Positions 1 through 11,946 of a stretch of DNA of 64,000 nucleotides are shown here, in pieces. A program made the translations under genes and the position numbers. Under the pieces are notes generated by a model that was not told the DNA's origin, did not search any database, and saw only the letters and a list, made by a program, of their open reading frames with translations. Source of the DNA: Prunella strophiata (lineage: Eukaryota; Chordata; Aves; Passeriformes; Prunellidae); NCBI GenBank assembly GCA_036583965.1, contig JAZBQD010000018.1, positions 69,652,143 to 69,716,142 on the forward strand, given 5' to 3'. Each line of letters opens with the position of its first letter. The first letter of the stretch is position 1.

Positions 1-379
1 CCCTGAGCCCAGGGGAGCTGCTGGGGTGGGAGCTCAGCTCGTGTTTTCCACAGGGCTCCAGAGCTGCTCTCACGTGAAGCCGGCTCTGGGAATGCAGAGA
101 TAAGAGAGCTGCTTCCATCAGATTGCAATCAGCTTTTATTTCTCCTCCTACTTCTCACTTCTGAAGTTGGGAACAAACCCAACTTTGTATCAGCGATGTT
201 CCTAAAGGAGACTTCGCTTCCCACTCTGCTATTTATAGAGGGCCCTTTCCTCGGGCATATGGAGAGCAGCTTGGTTTCCCCATCTCAGCAGCTCCTGTTT
301 GATCTCTGGTGCATCTTCAGGGAACAAGGATCAATAATTGATCCACTCAAGGCTGAACTGAGAGTTTGAAATGGCTCAA

Positions 380-500
380 AGCTGGGTTGGATGGGGCTTG
401 GAGCACCCTCTGGCACAGTGGAAGGTGTCCCTGCCCATGGCAGGGGTGGCACGGGATGGGATTTAGGGTCCTCCCCACCCAAACCATTGTGGGATTCTCT
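380..500 (+). mobile_element. CR1 LINE 3' end fragment
   Basis: Sense-oriented CR1 3' UTR: 'gttggatggggcttggagca', then 'ggtgtccctgcccatggc', ending 'cacccaaaccattgtgggat'. Strongly 5'-truncated. Confidence 0.85.
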
Positions 501-1049
501 GATTGCCACAGGCACATCCACGAGATGCTCAGCCAGTGCTTCTCCTTCTCCTCCACCTCCTCCTCCCACCTCCACTTGGTACACTCCAGTTCCAGGTTCT
601 TGCCCTCCTTCACATGCCCTGGCCCAGCCTCAGGAATAACTTGGTGCTTCTCCAGCCACCCCTCGTTTTCCTGATGTTCTGCTGCTAATCCTGCTCAGTC
701 CAGTTAAACTGGGATGAATTAGTATTAAATGTAAAATCAAGAGCTGATCAAGGGATCTGAGTGTGCAGGAACTCCCTGACATCAATGAACTTTGTGCAGA
801 TTCGTAATGGGGTTAGGAGAGTCATTATTCCTCCAAAATCCTGCCCTACCTGAACTAAAGATCATGAGGAATTATAATCAGGATGATCCCATTTACATTC
901 CCACTTTTATCCATGAACCAAACCCACCACTGCTGCAGATCCCACTTGGGATTTTTCAGCTCTCAGCAGTTTCTAACAGGTTTGGACCGTGTCCCAAGCC
1001 TGGCTTAAAAGAATTCCAGGACTCCTCAAGTGACGTTTGTTACCCTTTG
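501..1049. other. Unassigned intron sequence
   Basis: CT-rich patch at 540-600, otherwise nothing recognisable. The short open frames show no coding signature. Confidence 0.6.
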
Positions 1050-1738
1050 AGTTGTGCAGCTCCATCTCCACGTTGTCCTTCTGAGAGAAAATGAGGAGCG
1101 TGCCAAGATCTTCCATTGGCCCCAAATCCTTTCCACACTCCCTTGGCTGCATTTTAACCTGTTCTTCTGCTGCCTTCCATAAGTGACCCAGTTAGGAAGA
1201 AGCTGAAGCATCCAGAGTGGTTCTGGGGATAAGAGGGAAGGGATTGTGCTGACCTGGATCCCATTTTTGTGCCGGGAATTCCATGGAGTTCCATCTCCAT
1301 GTTGTCCTTCTGAGAGAAAATGAGGAGTGTGCAAAGATTTCCATCGGCCCCAAATCCTTTCCACCCTCCCATGGCTGCATCCTCAGCCTGTTCTGCTGCC
1401 CTCCATGAGTGACCCAGTTTGGAAGAAGCTGAAGCACCCAAGGAGGTTTTTGGGATGAGAGGGAAGGAATTGTGCTGACCTGGATCCCATTTTTGTGCTG
1501 GGAATTCCATGAAGCTCCATCTCCACGTTGTCCTGAGAAAAAACAAGGAGCGTGCCAAGATATTCCATTGGCTCCAAATCCTTTCCACACTCCCATGGCC
1601 TCATCTCAGCCTATTCTTCTGCTGCCCTCCCTGAGTGACCCAGTTTGGAAGAAGCTGAAGCACCTGAGGAGGTTTTTGGGATGAGAGGGAAGGGATTGTG
1701 CTGGCCTGGATCCCATTTTTGTGCCGGGAATTCCACAG
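1050..1738. repeat. Three-copy tandem repeat, ~228-bp unit
   Basis: The landmark 'gttgtcc' of each unit falls at 1072, 1301 and 1527, giving periods of 229 and 226. Each unit runs from 'ctccatctccacgttg' through 'ccaaatcctttccac' and 'gaagaagctgaagca' to 'cccatttttgtgcc'. Copies differ by scattered substitutions and small indels. No coding sense. Confidence 0.93.
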
Positions 1739-2302
1739 AGCCAGGATTCCATGAGATGACAGCTGCGACACCGCTGTCACAAGCTCTGAAGTCTCTCCAA
1801 AACCTCCTCTCTTTGCCTGTTGTCTGCTCAGCGCCCTCGGTGAGTCCCGAGCTGGGGAAATTTGGGCTGTGTTGGGATCAAAGCTGTGCTCGTGTTCCCT
1901 GTGAGTTTCAACACTCGCGGCCGCCGGGTGCCCTGGCCAAGCTCGAGCTGTTCCCTTTCAACACCCGCAGCTCCTGCTCCTTCCAGGGGTGATTAGGCAC
2001 GGAGCTCGAGCGGAGCCGGCACTCAGGAACTCGTTTGAAGGCCTGGGACAGGGTTTTACATAATCATCAGGAGTTGCTTTAATTAGGCACAGCCAAATGT
2101 TTCAATTTTAGAGCGAAACGTTCCACTTCTTGCTGCCCTGCTCGGAGTCACAGCTGAGACTGAAGGAACTGTGAAGACTGAAAGAATTCCAGAGGAGAAC
2201 GAGGTCACGGGGAGTGGCTTCAGGGGGACACATTTTTACCTCTGGAAGATCCCCAAATCTCCACGCACAGCAGCTCTTCAGCCAAGCACAGCTGCCATCT
2301 CC
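1739..2302. other. Unassigned intron sequence
   Basis: Includes a small CpG-bearing stretch (1910-2020); no exon signals I trust. Confidence 0.6.
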
Positions 2303-2562
2303 GAGAATCCCAGGATGGTTTGGGTTGGAGGGACCTTAAATCCCATCCAGTGCCACCCCATTCCATGGGCAGGGACACCTCCCACTGTCCCAGGTGGATC
2401 CAACCCCAATGTCCAACCTGGCCTTGGGCACTGACAGGGATCCAGGGGCAGCCACAGCAAAGCTGGCAATTCCAGCCCAACCCCTCCCCACCCTCCCAAT
2501 GAGGAATTCCTTGCCAAGATCCCAGCCCAATCTCCCCTTTCCCAGTGGGAAGCCATTCCATG
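2303..2562 (-). mobile_element. CR1 LINE 3' end fragment
   Basis: Antisense copy starting 'ggatggtttgggttggaggg', then 'cacctcccactgtccc' and 'gatccaggggcagccacagc', reaching 'aatctcccctttcccagtgg'. Confidence 0.9.
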
Positions 2563-3262
2563 TCCTCTAATATTTTAATTATTTTGAGGGGTTAAAGACT
2601 CATGCTGTGAATTGGCCTTCACAATTCTGAAATGAATATTCAGGATTTTAGCCTAAAACACGAATATTTAGATGCAAATTCGTCACGCACAGAGTGTTGG
2701 AGGGGACCCACAAGGACCATGGAATCCAGCTCTCATGGAACTGGGTCTGATGGTCCCATCCATTCCAGGGAATCATCAGTGCCATCAGGGAATGATCCAT
2801 GTGAGCGTTCTGTGCAGCTGCAGAGAGGAACATTTAATTAATTCTGAGGCAATTACCCTGATGAGCCGGTCCAGCTCCGAACAGGGACATTTTCCCAGTT
2901 GCTGTGTGGAGGCCAGATGGGAACACAGGCTGTTATTAGGGCTTGGCTTGTCCCTCCTGAGGTTCCTGGCAGGTAATCAGTCTGTTTTTCCCATTTGGAG
3001 GTTTGGATTTCGGCGTTCTGGGAATTAGGCCCACAGGGATATCCAGGAGATGTTTCAGTGTGAATGGAAGGTTTATTTTATTTTTATATTCCCACTAGGA
3101 AATATTCCTTGCCCTTGCCAAATACCAGGATGCAAATAGAAATCTCTGGGCTCTGTTTGGCAGCAGATGGAAAACTAAACCAGGCAGGAATTACTGTGGA
3201 CTCTTGGGATTTGGTAAAACCTGGTGTGGGTCACCTCGCTGCTGCCCTCCAGCATTGCTTCT

Positions 3263-3430
3263 CATAGGATCATGAATGTTGGAAAAGATCTCCAGGATCA
3301 CAGGGAATCATGGAATTAACTAGGCTGGAAAAGACCTCTGGGATGGTTGAGTCCAGCCTATGACCTCACAGCCCCTTGTCACCCAGACCATGGCACCAAG
3401 TGCCAGGCCATCAAGTCCACCCTCTGAGGT
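3263..3430 (-). mobile_element. Older CR1 fragment
   Basis: 'ggatcatgaatgttggaaaa' and 'gctggaaaagacctctggga', then 'gttgagtccagcc' and 'caagtgccaggcc', match the more general avian CR1 3' end. The start is duplicated, suggesting two nested ends. Confidence 0.7.
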
Positions 3431-6400
3431 GACCCTTTGGTCACCTCCTGCCATGCCCCAGCCCAGGGGGAGGTTGTTGGCCATGGTGACCCACACTGGT
3501 TCACTGGTTCTGAGGCTTTGTGCCACCAAAAACAGGAGGGACCAGTTGCAAATAGTCCACGAGGTGCTGTCCTAACCTCCTCATCCTGTGTGTGCTCTGC
3601 AGGTCATGGATTAATTTGGGGATTTTTCTGCTCTTGATGAGGGGTTTTTCATGTGCACCCAATGAGGAGTTGCTGATGGACCTCATGGAAAGTTACCCAT
3701 GAACCTAATGAAGGCTCTGATCACCTGGAACTGTTGGTGCTGGTTGGTTTTCATTTGTGTTTTCCTAATTTACCACTTGGATATTTGATGGGAACTGGCA
3801 GGATTTGGGATGAGGTGAGGCTGGGACATAAATGGGGGCTGGAAACACTAAAACTTCAGAACTGTAGAAGGTGAAGGTCACTCACTTTGGGTTCAGGAAT
3901 TTATTCTACATCTGATATCAAAGTTGATGACAATGTCATTGGAGAAATTCCATCTTAGGTTGCCTCCCTGAGATCCTAAAAATCAGGATAAAATAGAAAT
4001 GCATTGATTTTTAGGGAATTGGCTCCCATCTCCTGGTGACCTGTGGTGGCTCAGGTGTCCCCTGGGTCAGACCCTCTGCTGGGGTTACAGGGAGAGGCCC
4101 TGCTCTGTTCTCATCCCTCATCCCAGCCTGTGCAGGATTTCCAGGGAAAGGCTTTGAGCTTCAGTGGGATTACTGGAAAGATGAAGGAAGCCCTTGCAGA
4201 GGTGAAGTCACTCCTCAGTCCTGTGCTTTCTGTAGGATTTCAGTGCCATTCCTGAAGGTTTTATTTATTGGCTGTGAGGCTGCTGCCGGAGCAGCCCCGG
4301 GAGCAGGGGATGAGGATAATTACCAGGAAATTATTCCGTGGCCTTCAGCAGGGCTGTGCTCCCTTTTTGGCTGCTGGGAAGCCAAAAAGGCTTCTGCAGT
4401 CAGGGAAGGAGAGCTCATTCCTGGCCATTCCCAAGGAGAGGAGGGGCAGGATCAGGGTTTTCCCATGTGGCAGATCCGAGCGCTCCCTGTGCCCAGGAGC
4501 TGCCTGGCATGGACGTGGATCAGAGCCCTTGGGACCTCCTGGATGTTGGGTTTTTCTTGTAGGAAAGCAGGATCAATAACAAACACTGGGGCACTGAGGG
4601 GTTGATGCTCCCCTGGGACATCTGCAAAGTACCTGATCCCAAAAAATGCTGTTTGATGGCTTTGGAGCATCAGGAATGAGGAATATTCATGGTTTGGGTG
4701 TGGCACAGTCTGTCAGCTGCAGACTTCCTGTGATTTGCACAATCCAGGGAATCACAGAGAGGTTTGGGTGGGAAGGGACATTAAGGATCATCTCATCCCA
4801 TGGGTAGGGACACCTCCCACTATCCCAGGTGGATCCAAACCCCAATGTCCAGCCTGGCCTTGGACATTCCCAGGGATCCAGGGGCAGCCACAGCTTCTTC
4901 AGGAAACCTCTGCCAGGATCCCTTGGAAACACCTCAAGGTACACAGAGTGTCTGGATAGGATGGAGTTAAATAAGTTTTGGTGTGAAATCAGTTCCAATG
5001 GATTTAGGATGTCCAAAATAAATGGATTTTCTTATGGCCAAAATCCATACGGGAACCTAGGGAACTGCTTTCTTCTCTCCTTTTGTCGGGAGTGGCATCT
5101 TCTAAATAAAATTTTTACTTGGTCTTTTGCCCTTTCCTCCTGAGCTGCTGCACCTTTCAGGATGTGGAAAGGAACAGTTCAGGCAAAAGATTCCAAGGGA
5201 GCCACATCCCGAGCAGTCCCTCTGGAATGTCCTCGTGGCAGGTGTTGGTTTGGCTCCACCTGCAGAGCTTCACTTCAGGTCACAGAACGTTCACCTTTGG
5301 GCACAAACAACCCCTTTGTGCAGGGGTTGTCCTCACTTGCTGGAGCTGGACAAAGATGGGACAATTGGAATCTTTATCGGTGTTGGAAACAGGATTTGTT
5401 GGGCTTGAGGGATTTATTTGATTTATCAAAGAAGGGGGTTTTGGTTTGTGCTTACAGAACACTGATTGTAGCCACTGTTTAAAATAAGCAGCCAGGGGTT
5501 GAGGAGTTGAAGGTCAAAGCCAGGTCAGGGTTTGGGAGTGGAGTGGAGACCTCCAGGGATGATCCATCCAGGCTTGTGGTGGCCATTGCATCATCCCTGG
5601 AGAACCTTTGCAATCCCAGTGAGTCATTTTCTCTAAAAGCTCCAAGTTCCAACCACAACCCCTGACCTCGAGGTGGGCACTCATCAGTGGCCAGCTCCTT
5701 GTCTGCATTGTTTGGGATCCAGGACTACCTGAGCTCCCCGATCCTAAAACCTCACGTAGGAACAGTGGACTCAAACTTGTTTTTCTTCTTGTGGCCAAGA
5801 CCAAGTTTCAAAAGTTGAAAGGGAAGGGAAGCTGAGCTCCAGCTGGGGCAGCCAAGGATTTGGGAGCTGTGATCTGGGCTCTGATAACGCTCCTTGTGTG
5901 GCCCTGGGTGAGCTGTTAATCCAGGGGTGCCTCCCTGTGCCAAGCTGTCCAGGAGCTCTGCGCTCCCGCTGGAACCAGGCGTTTTTAACAGGCTCTTAAT
6001 GTAAATAGGAATAATTGCTGGCTTTTTATGGATATTTTGTTTGTGACCAAGGGTGGCTGTGTTCAGGGGAGATGCCCATTTTCCAGACCTCCTTCATTTC
6101 ACTCCTGGGAGATGTTTCTGACTCTTCCAAAGAGGATTTTTCTTGACTCGCGGCCACGGCTGCGGTGCTCGGTGCCGCCAAGTTCAATGTTCTCCTGGAT
6201 GGAATAAAACGTGTTTATGGATTTTGATGAAACTTGGAAATTCTTGGAGTGCTGAACTTGCTTCGTTACGGGAAAAGGAATCAAGGTCTGACTCACAGGG
6301 GAGCCTGACCCTGGGGGAGAGGGTGGCCTTGGACACCAGGGCTTGGCTGAGTCAGAAAGTGTTTTTTGGTTGTCTCAGGCATGGATTTATTTTGGGAATG

Positions 6401-6778
6401 ATCCCATGGCTGGTATCAGTTGGGGCCATGAAGGATGAGACATGGCCTCGGTGCCCCTCTCTGAGTTTCTCTCTTTGTTCCTCTGTATATTTACATTTTT
6501 TCCTCACCAAACCATTTCCAGGGTTAAGGGTTCTCTGTCTTTTCTCACTCCAGACCGAGGTGTTTGGGCAGCTAGAAAAGCACAAGATTTTTTACAGGAA
6601 AATTCACTTTAAATGAGAAGATTTCAATGTTCACAAAATCTGGGAGTTCAGCGCGCTGAGCTCAGCCAGGGCTCAGCAGTGTCAGTTCTGTGCTCTGGGT
6701 TTGTTCCAGGTGCAGAAACAGCTCAAGGTGTAACAGTGATGATTTTCTCATCTCTAGGCCTTGAAACTCTGGCATTTA
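3431..6778. other. Unassigned intron sequence around one CR1
   Basis: Apart from the CR1 at 4745-4945 I see no gene, RNA or clear repeat. Short open frames such as 4036-4605 lack splice context and codon signature. Confidence 0.6.
4745..4945 (-). mobile_element. CR1 LINE 3' end fragment
   Basis: 'ggtttgggtgggaagggaca', 'cacctcccactatccc' and 'gatccaggggcagccacagc', with decayed sequence beyond. Confidence 0.85.
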
Positions 6779-7510
6779 ATGGAATCATGGAATGGGTTGG
6801 GTTGGGAGGGACCTTAAATCCCATCCAGTGTCACCCATTCCATGGGCAGGGACACCTCCCACTGTCCCAGGCTGCTCCCAGCCCCAGTGTCCAGCCTGGC
6901 CTTGGGCACTGCCAGGGATCCAGGGGCAGCCACAGCAAATCTGGGAATTCCAGCCCAGCCCCTCCCCACCCTCCCACACAGCAATTCCCAATTCCCAAGA
7001 TCCCAGCCCAATCTCCCCTTTCCCAGTGGGAGCCATTCCCTGTGTCCTGTCCCTCTGTCCCTTGTCCCCAGTCCCTCTGCAGCTCTCCTGGAGCCCCTCC
7101 AGGCCCTGCCAGGGGCTCTGAGCTCTCCCTGGAGCCTTCCCTTCTCCAGGGGAGCATTCCCAGCTCTCCCAGCCTGGCTCCAGAGCAGAGGGGCTCCAGC
7201 CCTGCAGCAGCTCCGGGGCCTCCTCTGGGCTCTCTGCAGCAGCTCCACGTCCTCCTGCTGTTGGCCCCAGGGCTGGGGCAGCTCTGCAGGTGGGCTCTCA
7301 CCTGAGGGGCACAGGGACACAATGCCCACCTTGCCTTTGCCACCAGCCCAGGGCTGGGCAGGGGGGTTTTGGCCTGGGCCATTCCAGCCTCATCCACAAC
7401 ATCCCAAATTCTCCTCCTTAGCTCATCTCCATCCCTTCTCCTCCCAGCCTGGATTTGTTGCCCTGACCCTGGTGCAGGACTTTGCACTTGGCCTTGTCCC
7501 TCATGTCCTG
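6779..7510 (-). mobile_element. Long CR1 fragment including the end of the reverse-transcriptase ORF region
   Basis: About 730 bases antisense, from the 3' end (ggaatcatggaatgggttgg) through 'ggagcattcccagctctccc' and 'gtgggctctcacctgagggg' to 'ggtgcaggactttgcacttg', which is the antisense of the conserved C-terminal part of CR1 ORF2. No intact ORF2. It is nearly identical in layout to the copies at 18516 and 23669. Confidence 0.92.
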
Positions 7511-9147
7511 CCTAGTCCTACCAGGTGTAGCAGTTCTGGGTTTAATTTCCCTTTTCTTACTGCCTTCAGTTGTACAAATTCCTTGATCCCATGTTTTTGT
7601 CAGCTTTCTGCCCTCTTTGCTTCCCCTTTTCAGGAACTTTCCTTGCCTGACTGCTCTTTCTGCTTTGTTGCTCTTCCCTCTTTTGTTAATGTTTATTCCC
7701 TTCATTCCCTAAAGGATTGCAGATTCAATCAGTGGAAAATAATTGCCAGGATATTCTTCAGTCTCCTGCTCTCTCCAAATGTTCAGGTACTTTGCCCTGG
7801 TCACTAATTCCCTGTCCTGGAGAATAACCTGGACCTAACTCTAAATTTTTTATCTTTCTTTGGCCTCCTGGGGTTGATTTTGTGGCACTAAGCTGCAAAT
7901 CTGAGGACTTACACCTCACTAACCTTTGCTGTGCTTACAAATCAGCTTCCCAATGGAAAAACTCCCAGTTTTCCAGTCTGAGCATCTGCTGGGGTTTGAA
8001 ACAAGAGGTTTTCCAGCAATCTTCTGGAATTTGGATGTCAGAACCAAGTCCAGTCTTTCAGATGGAGTCACACCAACATTTCTGTGGTTGTACCCCTGAC
8101 CTGGATAGTCTGCTCATCCAAAATGTGATTTACCTGCCACTGGATTGCAACCTAAAGGGCTCTGTGGTCTCCATGGCTGTGATTCCATGGCCTCTCTCAA
8201 CTGTTCACAAAACTGAGATTTTTTTTTTTTTTCAGTTTTTCAGGGGGAAAAAAAATAAATATGGAATCCCTGAGGGGTTTGGGTTGGAAGGGACCAGAAT
8301 CCCATCTCATTCCACCCCTTGCCATGGGCAGGGACACCTCTCACTATCCCAGGGTGCTCCATCCAACCTGGCCTTGAACACATCCAGAAATTCCCCTTTT
8401 AGTGGAAGAATCCATTGGATTGTTCAAATGTTCCCAAAAAAAAGAAATCACGCATAAACTTAACCAGCCCGTTATTTCTCCGTGCATCTCTTGCTTCCCA
8501 TATCAGCCCCTGCACATCCCAGCACCAGATTTCCCTTTGTCAGCCCCAGCTTTTGCCTTTATTCCATTTGTCATGTCCCCTTTTTCTTTTTTCCCTGTTT
8601 TTTTTTTATGGCCTCTTTAACTCCCATCTGCGCCAGGTTTGCCTTTTAACCAGCGTGGCCGCCCCGCTCAGTTGTGGGATTGTGGCTTCTGGAGCATCTC
8701 GTTAAAATGTTCTTAAACAATTTTCAATTAGGCTTCATATTTTTCTGATTACGTTCTCTCTCCCCACTGATTTGCCTCTTAATTATTTTCAGCTTGATGG
8801 AACCGGTCCTCTTTAAGATGTGTGGATGCTGTGTTTGTGTGGACTGTTGGTGGTGCTGGTTTATTCCTAATTTTTATATATTTATATATTTTTGCACAGT
8901 TGTGATCAGGTCATGGTTATTTGAGTTTCAGCTGTCAAAAAAAAAAAAAAAAAGTGGGAGAAAAAGTGGCTGCTGGTTGTAAAACTGAATTTTTCCAAGT
9001 GGGCACTGGCCCAGGGGGTGCTCATTTTGGGGTTTGTGGCATTTAGGGCATGGTGGTTCTGGAATGAAGGGGTGAAGTCTCCAACCCTTTGATGTCTGGA
9101 CAACCTCAGCTCCTGCTGAACTCAGTGTGGTTTGTTTGATCAGATAA
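7511..9147. other. Unassigned, T/A-rich intron sequence
   Basis: Contains a T-run near 8220, a CR1 (8255-8400) and an A-run near 8938-8953. Nothing else recognised. Confidence 0.6.
8255..8400 (-). mobile_element. CR1 LINE 3' end fragment
   Basis: 'ggggtttgggttggaaggga', 'gccatgggcagggacacctc' and 'caacctggccttgaacac'. Confidence 0.85.
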
Positions 9148-9358
9148 TTATGGGATGGTCTGGTGCAAAAAAACCTTAAATATCATCTGGTTCCACAGGC
9201 AGGGACACCTCCCACCATCCCAGGTGGATCCAAGTTCCAGTGTCCAACCTGGTCTTGGGCACTGCCAGGGATCCAGGGGCAGCCACAGCAAATCTGGGAA
9301 TCTGTGCCAGGGCCTCACCTCCCTCAGAGAGGAGGATTTTCTCTTAATATCCCATCTT
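9148..9358 (-). mobile_element. CR1 LINE 3' end fragment
   Basis: 'ttatgggatggtctggtg', 'cacctcccaccatccc' and 'gatccaggggcagccacagc'. It abuts a second CR1 3' end at 9361. Confidence 0.85.
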
Positions 9359-9360
9359 AA

Positions 9361-9560
9361 CACAGTCACAGAATCCTGGGATCATTGAGGTTGGAAAATC
9401 CCTCCAGGATCATCCAGCCCAAGCTGTGCCCCATCCCCACCTTGGCACTGAGTGCCACATCCAGGAATTCTTTGGACACTTCCAGGGATGGGGACTCCTG
9501 GCCACTTCCAAGGCCTGACCACCCTTTCCATGAGGAATCTTCACAGGTGTCCTGGTTTCC
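9361..9560 (-). mobile_element. CR1 fragment (different subfamily)
   Basis: 'cacagaatcctgggatcatt', 'gaggttggaaaatccctcc', 'gagtgccacatccagg' and 'gaccaccctttccatgagg' match a CR1 subfamily distinct from the one immediately to the left. Confidence 0.85.
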
Positions 9561-9754
9561 TGTGAATGAACTGGAAAAGGGGAGGAAAGCCCAAATTCCA
9601 GTGGAAGGTGAGGGCAACACCACTTCAGGCTGGGCCAAGTCCCACCAGGGTCACCTGGAGACCTCTCCTGTGGCCTCACAGAGCCAGGGAACCAAACTGG
9701 GATGGCTGTTGAGGTGGAAGGAGCAGGGAAGGGCCATGTGGGAGAACCACCCAT

Positions 9755-10168
9755 GTGACAAATTGATTTGTAAAGAATTCTCAGAACCTGTCAGAAAGCT
9801 CACAAAGTTTTTTACATCTGCCTGCAGCACACATAAGGTGTGCTGACTTAGGAAGGCCATGGAGTAGAGATGACATTGTTGAGAGAGAGATTGAACTGGA
9901 AATAAGTTCTAACAATTTTCAAAAGATGGCCTTGCAAAAAGATGAGATATTTTGGAGAATTAGAACTGTGAAAGATGCATAGTAGCAGGACCATGTGGGG
10001 TAAAGATATCGGTGACTGGTGTTAGAAGTATTAGCAGCATTGTGTGGCAAAAGCTAACAGGCTGGAAAACATTTATAAGGTGTTGTAACCAGGATATGAT
10101 AGAATGGCATTGAGTTTTACATCTCCTATGTCTCTTCTCTGTAAAAGCTGGGAAAACCAACACACCTA
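9755..10168 (+). mobile_element. Possible solo LTR of an endogenous retrovirus
   Basis: About 410 AT-rich bases differ sharply in composition from their neighbours. They begin near 'tgtgacaaattg' and contain a TATA-like 'acatttataaggtgttg' followed by 'ggcattgagttttacatctc', which resembles a U3-R boundary; they end near 'accaacacacctaca'. No internal retroviral genes are adjacent. I could not establish a clean target-site duplication, so identity and ends are tentative. Confidence 0.35.
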
Positions 10169-11737
10169 CAGGAGAGACACCTGGACCTGCCTCCCACCGG
10201 AGGACCTGAGTGTCTCCTCCACCATCCTGGCCTCAGTGAGGTGTCCAGCCCCTCTCCCTGGGGTTGTGCTCCCCAGAGACCTCCTGGCTGAGCTGTCCCA
10301 AATCTCAGGGCTGTGCTGGGATGCTGGGAGGGGCGGGATGCTCCCGTTACCCCCGGGATGACCTTTCCCCAGAGCGGGATGGAACCCATCAGCGCCGACG
10401 TCGCCGCGCAGCAGTGGGGCCGCATCTGCAGCTGCTTAATGACCCCTTCACACAATGTGCTGCTCGGGGTCATCTGGTTCCAGTTTCACCAGAAACAGAA
10501 GGAAATGTTGGGAACATACTTCCCTACATCCAGTTTCACTTGTTGTGGATGCCTGGAATACTTTGGAACCCACATCTTTGGGGTTTCCAGGAGGGGGTTT
10601 GGCCGGCGAGCCCTGGCGACCATTTGAGATTTAGTTTTTTTTTTATTCCAGAAGTGCCCTGGAGGTTGCATTGTAGGGCCTTTTCCTTATGCAAAACATA
10701 AAAGTCCTGCTTTTTTTTCAAATTATAACCATATTTTTCATTAAAATCAGTTGGAGTCCCAATAAACAATCGACTCTGAAAAATTTTCCAAATGTTCTCT
10801 GCAGCACCATTTCTATTTTTAATTATTTTTTTAAAAACTGGGGTTTTTTCTTGAAAAAAAAAGCAAAAAAAACCCAAAAAACACAGCTTGGCTTAGAATT
10901 TAAAGAAGCCATCTAGTAAATCATGAAAAATGCACATATATAGCTCCTTATTACAATATAATTAAAACCTACTGCACATGGAGTGTCAGAATCCCTCTGT
11001 CGCCGTGTCCGATGGCTTCTCCCGTTTGCCTTATCGTGGGAACTCCTCCTTTCTGCTCCCAGTGCTTCCCAAACCCTCTCCCAGCCTGTTTGTACATTTG
11101 TTTTATATAAATTGAGTGCTCTGATCCTATAGAGAGGGATGTGAAAAACTCTTCAAAGCGTGAGCCGCAGAAATTTCTTTTTTTTCTGGGCAGAGTTTCC
11201 ATCCCCATCACTCCTTGGGGTTGTTATTTTTTGATTTTATTGGGAATTTCATTGTTTTATTCTTACCTGGTGCGATCTTTATTTGCTGTCCTAAAAAACC
11301 TCAACCCACACCTAAGAAGAAAACCTCTGAGTTTTGCATCCAAAGCTGTAATTTTTGGTTTATACAAAGTGAGTAAAGGTGCCTCAGTTAAATATTTAGG
11401 GTTGAAGTTTTTTATTGTGAGCTGGAGGTTGAGGAATATTTCAGGATATTCCTGCAGTTCAGCCAGGTGTCCAAGGAAAATCATCTTTTAGGGAAGGAAC
11501 CAGGTGCTGAGACAAGTGGTGGATGATGGGGAATCTGTTCCTGGTGCAAAGAAAAACTGGGTGAGAGGAGCAAATGTGGAGTTTATCCATTTTTGTTCTG
11601 CTTCCATGTTTTCCATGGATCATTGCAGTGTCTGCTCAGCTTGGGATGAGCCAGGGAATGGGTTTGACTCATCCAAGCCTGGGCAGGTGGGATGGAAGGT
11701 GAGATGTCCAGGTTTTGCCATTAAAGTGGAAAAAAGT
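10169..11737. other. Unassigned intron sequence
   Basis: A CpG-richer patch at 10380-10430 (gcgccgacgtcgccgcgcag) is followed by AT-rich DNA at 10640-10980. The open frame over the CpG patch has no supported splice sites. Confidence 0.6.
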
Positions 11738-11946
11738 AGGTTTAGGTGGGATCTTGGGAAGGAATTCCTGGCTGGAATTCCCAGCTTTGCTGTGGCTGCC
11801 CCTGGATCCCTGGCAGTGTCCAAGGCCAGGTTGGACACTGGGGCTTGGATCCACCTGGGACAGTGGGAGATGTCCCTGCCCATGGAATGGATGGGAATGG
11901 GATGGGATTTAAGGTCCCTTCCATCCTAACCCATTCCATGATTCCC
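11738..11946 (+). mobile_element. CR1 LINE 3' end fragment
   Basis: Sense copy: 'gctttgctgtggctgcccct', 'caaggccaggttggacactg' and 'gtccctgcccatggaatgg', ending 'taacccattccatgattccc'. Confidence 0.9.

Noticed and set aside
6842..7807. Long open frame over 6.8-7.8 kb (also 18.5-19.3, 23.4-24.5 and 62.4-63.4 kb)
   Set aside because: These overlie CR1 3' regions, mostly antisense or untranslated; the same peptides recur at each copy and none is an intact CR1 ORF2.
8219..8245. Splice acceptor-like T-run followed by cag
   Set aside because: No open coding sequence follows; the next bases are A-rich and lead into a CR1 fragment.
10313..10627. 104-codon plus-strand frame over a CpG-rich patch
   Set aside because: No convincing acceptor/donor pair and the codon signature is lost after the first ~40 codons.
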